The notes beneath the pieces are model-generated. The model was not told the origin of the DNA and did no database searches. It saw only the letters and a program-made list of their open reading frames with translations. DNA of 48,887 nt from Bacteriovoracaceae bacterium (lineage in GTDB: Bacteria; Bdellovibrionota; Bacteriovoracia; Bacteriovoracales; Bacteriovoracaceae): the NCBI GenBank assembly GCA_947377285.1, contig CANCFT010000026.1, positions 1-48,887 on the forward strand, given 5' to 3'. A program made the translations under genes and the position numbers. Shown here piece by piece: positions 44,160-48,887 of the stretch; within the stretch, counting starts at the first letter, position 1, and each line of letters begins with the position of its first letter.

Positions 44160-45461
44160 ATGGCCTTTACAGATTATAAAGTAAAAGATATGTCGCTGGC
44201 CGAATGGGGACGTAAAGAAATTCAAATTGCTGAAGTCGAAATGCCAGGTCTTATGGCACTCAGAGCTGAATTTGGAAAATCTAAGCCTTTAAAAGGCGCT
44301 CGAATTGCTGGATGTCTTCACATGACTATTCAAACAGCTGTTCTTATCGAAACATTAATTGAACTTGGTGCAGAAGTGCGCTGGTCATCATGTAATATTT
44401 TTTCAACTCAAGACCAAGCTGCTGCTGCTATTGCTGCTGCAGGAATTCCAGTTTTTGCTTGGAAAGGAATGAACGAAAAAGAATTTGACTGGTGTATTGA
44501 GCAAACTCTTAAATGGGCAGATGGATCTCCACTAAACATGATTCTTGATGATGGCGGTGACTTAACAGTTATGGTTCACTCAAAATTCCCAGAACTTCTT
44601 AAAGGCATCAAAGGTCTTTCTGAAGAAACAACTACTGGTGTTCATAGACTTTATGAAATGGTGAAAAAAGGCGAACTAAAAGTTCCGGCCATCAATATCA
44701 ACGACTCAACTACAAAATCAAAATTCGATAACCTTTATGGTTGTAGAGAGTCTCTAGTAGACTCAATCAAAAGAGCAACAGACGTCATGGTCGCTGGAAA
44801 AGTTTGTGTTGTTGCTGGATACGGTGATGTTGGTAAGGGTTCTGCTGGATCATTTAAAGGATTAGGCGGACGAGTTATTATTACTGAAGTAGATCCTATC
44901 TGTGCTCTTCAAGCAGCAATGGAAGGATACCAAGTAATGAATATGGATGATGCTGCTAAAATTGGTGATATCTTCACAACTGCTACTGGATGCGTAGACG
45001 TAATCACATCTAAGCACTTAGAGATGATGAAAGACGGTGCCATCGTTGCTAACATCGGTCACTTCGATCTTGAAATTGAAGTTTCATATTTAAATACAAA
45101 ATCAGATATCAAAAAAGTAAACATCAAGCCTCAAGTTGATCAATACATTTTTGCTAACGGTAAAAAAATTATTCTACTTGCAGAAGGTAGACTAGTTAAC
45201 CTTGGTTGTGGAACAGGACATCCGTCATTTGTAATGTCGAATTCTTTCACAAATCAAGTTATGGCCCAAATGGAATTATGGGATAACCACTCTAAATATA
45301 AAAACGAAGTTTACGTACTTCCAAAACATTTAGATGAAAAAGTTGCTCGTCTTCACTTAGAAAAAATTGGAGTGAAGTTAGATAAACTTTCTAGCAAGCA
45401 AGCTGAGTATCTTGGAGTTAAGGTTGAAGGACCATATAAGCCAGATCATTATAGATACTAA
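44160..45461 (+). CDS. ahcY: Adenosylhomocysteinase (SAH hydrolase)
   Basis: This encodes 433 residues. Motifs include [28 protein letters not shown], the NAD-binding [12 protein letters not shown] and the ending KPDHYRY. It hydrolyses S-adenosylhomocysteine to adenosine and homocysteine, relieving product inhibition of methyltransferases (several of which are in this window). AGGGGG is at good distance before ATG. First gene of a unit with rpiB (24 bp) and a membrane protein. Confidence 0.97.
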   Translation: MAFTDYKVKDMSLAEWGRKEIQIAEVEMPGLMALRAEFGKSKPLKGARIAGCLHMTIQTAVLIETLIELGAEVRWSSCNIFSTQDQAAAAIAAAGIPVFAWKGMNEKEFDWCIEQTLKWADGSPLNMILDDGGDLTVMVHSKFPELLKGIKGLSEETTTGVHRLYEMVKKGELKVPAININDSTTKSKFDNLYGCRESLVDSIKRATDVMVAGKVCVVAGYGDVGKGSAGSFKGLGGRVIITEVDPICALQAAMEGYQVMNMDDAAKIGDIFTTATGCVDVITSKHLEMMKDGAIVANIGHFDLEIEVSYLNTKSDIKKVNIKPQVDQYIFANGKKIILLAEGRLVNLGCGTGHPSFVMSNSFTNQVMAQMELWDNHSKYKNEVYVLPKHLDEKVARLHLEKIGVKLDKLSSKQAEYLGVKVEGPYKPDHYRY

Positions 45462-45485
45462 TTAGAACAAGCTAAAAAGAAAAAA

Positions 45486-45926
45486 ATGAAAATCGTAATT
45501 GGTTCAGACCATGCTGCTTTTGAAATGAAGGAGTTCGTTCGCGAATTCCTTCATTCTTTAAAAATTGAAGTTATTGATGTCGGGACAAATTCAGCAGAAC
45601 GCTGTGATTATCCAGATTATGCCAGTGCTTTAGTCAAAGTGGTTTTAAAAGAGAAAATTCAAGGAATCCTGCTTTGTGGATCAGGGATTGGAGTTTCAAT
45701 AGTCGCTAATCGATATAAAGGAATCCGAGCGGCTTTATGTCGAACACCTAATGATTCTGAAATGGCACGAAAGCATAATGATGCTAATATTCTCTGCCTT
45801 GGTGCACGCACTAATTCAAAAGAAGAAATAAAAGCTATCATTGAATCATGGTTAGTATCTGAGTTTGAAGAAGGTCGCCATGCAGATCGTCTTAAAAAGT
45901 TTCAAAATTTGGGAGCAGACTGTTGA
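45486..45926 (+). CDS. rpiB: Ribose-5-phosphate isomerase B
   Basis: This encodes 146 residues, normal for RpiB. Motifs are IGSDHAAFEMK, YPDYA, ILLCGSGIGVSI with catalytic Cys64, and RKHNDANILCLGAR. It isomerises ribose-5-phosphate and ribulose-5-phosphate. The ribosome site is poor. Its stop overlaps the TTG start of the membrane protein by 4 bp. Confidence 0.96.
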   Translation: MKIVIGSDHAAFEMKEFVREFLHSLKIEVIDVGTNSAERCDYPDYASALVKVVLKEKIQGILLCGSGIGVSIVANRYKGIRAALCRTPNDSEMARKHNDANILCLGARTNSKEEIKAIIESWLVSEFEEGRHADRLKKFQNLGADC

Positions 45927-46594
45927 AACTATTTGAAAAATTGATGTACCCCATTCTCGTTCTTTTTTTATGTCTTGCGATTAATATTTCCCATACTAAT
46001 CCTCAATATTTTGAATCGGCCATGGTGGCAGAAGATGGATTTTTTCAATGGATGATTTTTTATACATTATTATTTGCATCTCTCATGTGCTTTTACCGTG
46101 CAAGTATTTTAAAGCCATTTAGAGGGGCGACTTTTTCAACATGTTTAAGTTTGGCCGGAATTGTTTTTTTAGCATTTGCAATGGATGAAATCTCTTGGGG
46201 CCAAAGGTTATTTCATTTTAGCTCCCCAGCTTATTTCCTTAATCATAATACAAAAATGCAGTTTAATTTTCATCATTTAGTCATTGGTGGATTTCATTTT
46301 AATAATATAATTTTTACTTTATCGATAAAAATTATCGCGACAATGTATTTTTTAGTACTTCCTTTTTTCTATCCAAAATTAGAAAAAATTAAAGGTTTTG
46401 TGAATAAAATTGCAATTCCCTTACCTCGTTATACCCAAACTGGTGCTTATATAATCTTGGCAGGATTAACTCGTTTGATTCCTTCTGAACTTCGATTCGT
46501 CATTTTTGAATTTGGCTTTTATTGGATTTTAGTTTTGATGATGTATAATCCACTTAATGATGAAATCTTTTCTCGCAAATCACTTATTCGATAA
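45923..46594 (+). CDS. Multi-pass membrane protein with DEISWGQR motif
   Basis: This encodes 223 residues with five or six membrane segments (MYPILVLFLCLAINIS; IFYTLLFASLMCF; LSLAGIVFLAFAMDE and others). A conserved loop DEISWGQRLF followed by NH-T-MQFNFHH occurs in a widespread membrane family of unknown function. The TTG start overlaps the rpiB stop (TTGA) with GGGAG upstream, so it is translated with rpiB. It overlaps the convergent SGNH gene by 15 bp. Confidence 0.7.
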   Translation: MKLFEKLMYPILVLFLCLAINISHTNPQYFESAMVAEDGFFQWMIFYTLLFASLMCFYRASILKPFRGATFSTCLSLAGIVFLAFAMDEISWGQRLFHFSSPAYFLNHNTKMQFNFHHLVIGGFHFNNIIFTLSIKIIATMYFLVLPFFYPKLEKIKGFVNKIAIPLPRYTQTGAYIILAGLTRLIPSELRFVIFEFGFYWILVLMMYNPLNDEIFSRKSLIR

Positions 46595-47608
46595 AATCTT
46601 TTTTGCAATCATTTGAGAATAATTCTCATGAGCAAGAGGGCTTAAATGTACTTCTCCATTTATAGGTGGCAAATTTAGAATTTCTTGCTTAGTAAAACTT
46701 ACAACTTCAACACCTTCTTTCTTTAGGCATTTTATGAGAAAGATCTCATCTTCATTATTTCTCTCTTCATGAAAACTTGGATTCATAAAAACATAAAATT
46801 TATTATTTTTATTTGTTTGTTTTAAGTAATTATATTTAATAGCCGCTAAAACTTTAGCTGTTAATTCAAGATGAGAATGATTTATCCTAGGTAAATTAGG
46901 AATAAGATTTTTATTAAAGGGAATTTTATTTAAAAATTTATAAAACCAATAACTCCAAAGTTTACGATATGAACCGCGATACACAACTTTATCAAGTTCT
47001 AAGTCATATCTAGGTGAGTCTTTTGCCCAATTAAAATAGGCTTTTGACCCAATGATTCTCTCGGTTAAATATAAATGAAAATCATAAATAAAAAGTCCAA
47101 GAGATTGTTCTTTGATGATTTTTTTTAAATCAAAATTTTCTAAGAAATAAAGAGTGTTGTGTGGGCCCGATCCAGCAAAACCTAAATTGTATATATTATG
47201 ATTGGTGGATTTTAAAGCAAGTCTAGATGGAAGTGTTTGGTCATCATCTACGCCAATTCCAAACATGTTTGAATCACCCGCAAGAATAATATGTTGATTT
47301 CTTAACGTCTCTGAGTTTGCAGTTAACCTTATTCCGTACACGCCAGTATGATAGGTTGCGGAGTAGATAATTTTATGATCTTTTATTTTAATTCGCGAAT
47401 CTTTGATAATTTGATAGGGATAGGAGACATATGGATTTGCTTCAGATCTCAACGTTTGGAATTTAAGATCTTCATTAGTCATTGGACTCTTAGAATTGAT
47501 AAATTCAATTATATTATTACTCACATTATCTGTAGTAATAAACTGTTGAGCGCTGACTATTTTCGAATGTAAAAGTAATAAAACAATGAAGCCAAATAGT
47601 TTATTCAT
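46580..47608 (-). CDS. Exported SGNH/GDSL hydrolase
   Basis: This encodes 342 residues. A signal peptide (FGFIVLLLLHSKIVSA) is followed by block I LAGDSNMFGIGVDD with nucleophile Ser, GFAGSGPHNTL (block II/III Gly/Asn-type oxyanion) and a C-terminal block V with the catalytic His in GEVHLSPLAHENY. It may deacetylate or esterify envelope carbohydrate. It lies 5 bp downstream of the DPM-like glycosyltransferase, suggesting envelope glycan work. Confidence 0.85.
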   Translation of the reverse strand: MNKLFGFIVLLLLHSKIVSAQQFITTDNVSNNIIEFINSKSPMTNEDLKFQTLRSEANPYVSYPYQIIKDSRIKIKDHKIIYSATYHTGVYGIRLTANSETLRNQHIILAGDSNMFGIGVDDDQTLPSRLALKSTNHNIYNLGFAGSGPHNTLYFLENFDLKKIIKEQSLGLFIYDFHLYLTERIIGSKAYFNWAKDSPRYDLELDKVVYRGSYRKLWSYWFYKFLNKIPFNKNLIPNLPRINHSHLELTAKVLAAIKYNYLKQTNKNNKFYVFMNPSFHEERNNEDEIFLIKCLKKEGVEVVSFTKQEILNLPPINGEVHLSPLAHENYSQMIAKKILSNK

Positions 47609-47613
47609 GAAAA

Positions 47614-48342
47614 TTATAAAGAACCCAAAATCTTTTTTAAGCGCAATCGAAATACTGCAAAGACGGCTTCAATAATAATTCCACCACCCATTTTTGATTG
47701 CCCATTTCTTCTTTCGTAAAAGATAATTGGAACTTCTTTAATTTTTAATTGTTTCACCCAAATTTTATAATTGAGTTCTAGTTGAAATGAATATCCATTA
47801 GAAATAATTCGATTTAAGTCAAGAGCTTCGAGCGAACTTCTTTTAAAGCATTTAAATCCACCAGTAGTATCATAGACGGGAATACCGGTAATAAAGCGCG
47901 CATAAATAGAGGCGCAATAAGAAAGCAATAGCCTCTGAATTGGCCAATTTATTATTCTAATACCACCTATATAACGTGAGCCAATAACCAGATCATTATG
48001 TTGAGCTTCAATTAATAAATCGGGAATTTGTTTTGGGTCATGGGAGAAATCACAATCCATTTCAAATACATATAAAAATTTTCTTTCAAGTGCCCATTTA
48101 AACCCAGCAATATAAGCACTTCCTAGCCCCAATTTTCCAGTTCGCTCTATGATGGAAAGATTTTTAAAATCGCCCATTAGGCTTTTTACAATCTTAGCGG
48201 TACCATCGGGAGACCCATCTTCAATAATGAGAATCGATAATTCAGGATAGAGTCCGAATAAAGTACGAATCATGTTTTCGATATTTTCAATTTCGTTGTA
48301 AGTTGGAATAATAATCAATGATTGATCAAAAGGAAGTGACAT
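47614..48342 (-). CDS. Polyprenyl-phosphate mannosyltransferase-like GT2
   Basis: This encodes 242 residues. Family-2 glycosyltransferase of the DPM1 type: IIPTYNEIENIENM, IEDGSPDGTA (DxD region), EMDCDFSHDPKQIPDL and the end motif IPIIFYERRNGQSKMG. No C-terminal membrane segments, so it is the catalytic DPM1-type form. It adds a sugar, probably mannose, to a polyprenyl phosphate for envelope glycans. It forms a minus-strand unit with the SGNH hydrolase. Confidence 0.9.
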   Translation of the reverse strand: MSLPFDQSLIIIPTYNEIENIENMIRTLFGLYPELSILIIEDGSPDGTAKIVKSLMGDFKNLSIIERTGKLGLGSAYIAGFKWALERKFLYVFEMDCDFSHDPKQIPDLLIEAQHNDLVIGSRYIGGIRIINWPIQRLLLSYCASIYARFITGIPVYDTTGGFKCFKRSSLEALDLNRIISNGYSFQLELNYKIWVKQLKIKEVPIIFYERRNGQSKMGGGIIIEAVFAVFRLRLKKILGSL

Positions 48343-48410
48343 GTTGAGTTCTCACAAAGCAATAAATAATGAAAGAATTCTAACATTTGGAAAGTGGATT
48401 TGTCTTTGAA

Positions 48411-48887
48411 TTAATTATTTGTATCGATTTGTAAAAGTCTTCTTCCTGATGTTTGGTACCGACTCGAGATAATATCAAAAATGGCCCGGTCGGATTTAGT
48501 GATTTGGGGAACTTGTGATTGAGCTTTTTGAGCAAACTCGAGAACTTTTCCATTTGACGTTTGTGTCTTTGGATTTATTTTTCCTAAAAAATCATCCATT
48601 GAACTTCCTTTTTTATCTTCTTTTCTTCCTCCGCTACCAAGTCCATTTCCACCTGAAAAATCGAGAATATTCGATTTTCTTAATTGGTTGTTGGTTTCTT
48701 CATAATTATTACTTAGATTTGCAACTTTAGTTTTCGCGCTATCAAGAGCACTTTGAGAAGGTGGGTTTTGTGCCATCAACTTTGCGACATTTGCAGGTAT
48801 CCCTTTCGAAGTAATAGCATCAGCAATTTCTTTTTGGGTCAGAGTAAGAGGATTATTATTTACTGGTAACTTTGAAGCCAATTCATT
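48411..48887 (-). CDS. Protein of unknown function, 5' end cut by window edge
   Basis: At least 158 codons of the frame lie in the window. The frame continues past the right edge (no stop upstream), so the true start is not visible; a TTG at 48881 lies inside it and an ATG at 48886 is in another frame. The polar protein has a helical N-terminal part (LTLTQKEIADAITSKGIPANVAKLM), a Gly-rich middle (GGNGLGSGG) and a coiled tail. No family is recognised. Confidence 0.5.
   Translation of the reverse strand, partial: NELASKLPVNNNPLTLTQKEIADAITSKGIPANVAKLMAQNPPSQSALDSAKTKVANLSNNYEETNNQLRKSNILDFSGGNGLGSGGRKEDKKGSSMDDFLGKINPKTQTSNGKVLEFAQKAQSQVPQITKSDRAIFDIISSRYQTSGRRLLQIDTNN

Overview
The window looks like a stretch of chromosome from a low-GC, Gram-negative bacterium of the Bdellovibrio-and-like-organism group, most likely a Bacteriovorax/Peredibacter-type member. 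The evidence is AT-rich DNA (my estimate is mid-30s % GC), many short-lipobox lipoproteins and outer-membrane barrels of unknown function, a PrkA-type kinase, a SUMF1/FGE-fold envelope protein, and ordinary housekeeping enzymes packed on both strands. The taxonomic call is inference: there is no rRNA gene or marker tree here. I see no insertion sequence, prophage, integrase, CRISPR array or classical defence island.

Layout. 1-2216: a CPA2-type cation/proton antiporter cut by the left edge. 2217-2825: an eroded-looking intergenic region. 2826-5144: a 7TM-PAS histidine kinase and a NarL-type response regulator, convergent with overlapping 3' ends. 5300-8522: envelope genes (two barrel-like proteins, a lipoprotein beta-propeller), a tRNA-His with its own terminator, and a HAD phosphatase. 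8562-12903 (minus): a small Cys protein, an exported dual-specificity-type phosphatase, then a two-gene unit of PrkA kinase and RluD-family pseudouridine synthase. 12961-15083: a coupled pair, a membrane-anchored FGE-fold protein and a Cys-rich lipoprotein. 15069-18373 (minus): rhodanese, NadA, cysteine desulfurase and a lipoprotein with a decayed 5'-nucleotidase-like fold, consistent with building and supplying the Fe-S quinolinate synthase.

18542-22484: a secretin-N-domain-like exported protein, MscL, a phytase-like esterase lipoprotein (minus), and a ParA/ParB pair. 22620-27306: exported proteins, glutamate dehydrogenase, a FecR-domain protein and aspartase, so ammonia-linked Glu and Asp catabolism lie close together. 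27456-29144: a stand-alone ComM/YifB N-terminal domain and a PorV/FadL-like outer-membrane protein. 29152-32409 (minus): a compact unit rlmB-like, gpmI, pfkA.

32441-34281: two coupled rRNA methyltransferases (RlmM-like and RlmK-like). The RlmL-like half-partner sits 7.5 kb away at 41747-43117, next to a homoserine-kinase-like gene. 34302-38978: exported or lipid-anchored proteins of unknown function, including a 772-residue lipoprotein with a proline hinge. 39146-41746: acyl-CoA dehydrogenase and a possible PD-(D/E)xK-fold protein. 44160-46594: ahcY, rpiB and a membrane protein in one unit. 46580-48887 (minus): SGNH hydrolase, a dolichyl-phosphate-mannose-synthase-like glycosyltransferase, and a gene cut by the right edge.

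No single locus here is clearly a new defence or mobile system. The items most worth a second look are the FGE-fold/Cys-rich lipoprotein pair, the AAA-less ComM domain, the strong terminator embedded in the signal-peptide codons downstream of gdhA, the split RlmK/RlmL arrangement, the non-canonical parAB locus with a parS-core match elsewhere in the window, and the large proline-hinge lipoprotein.
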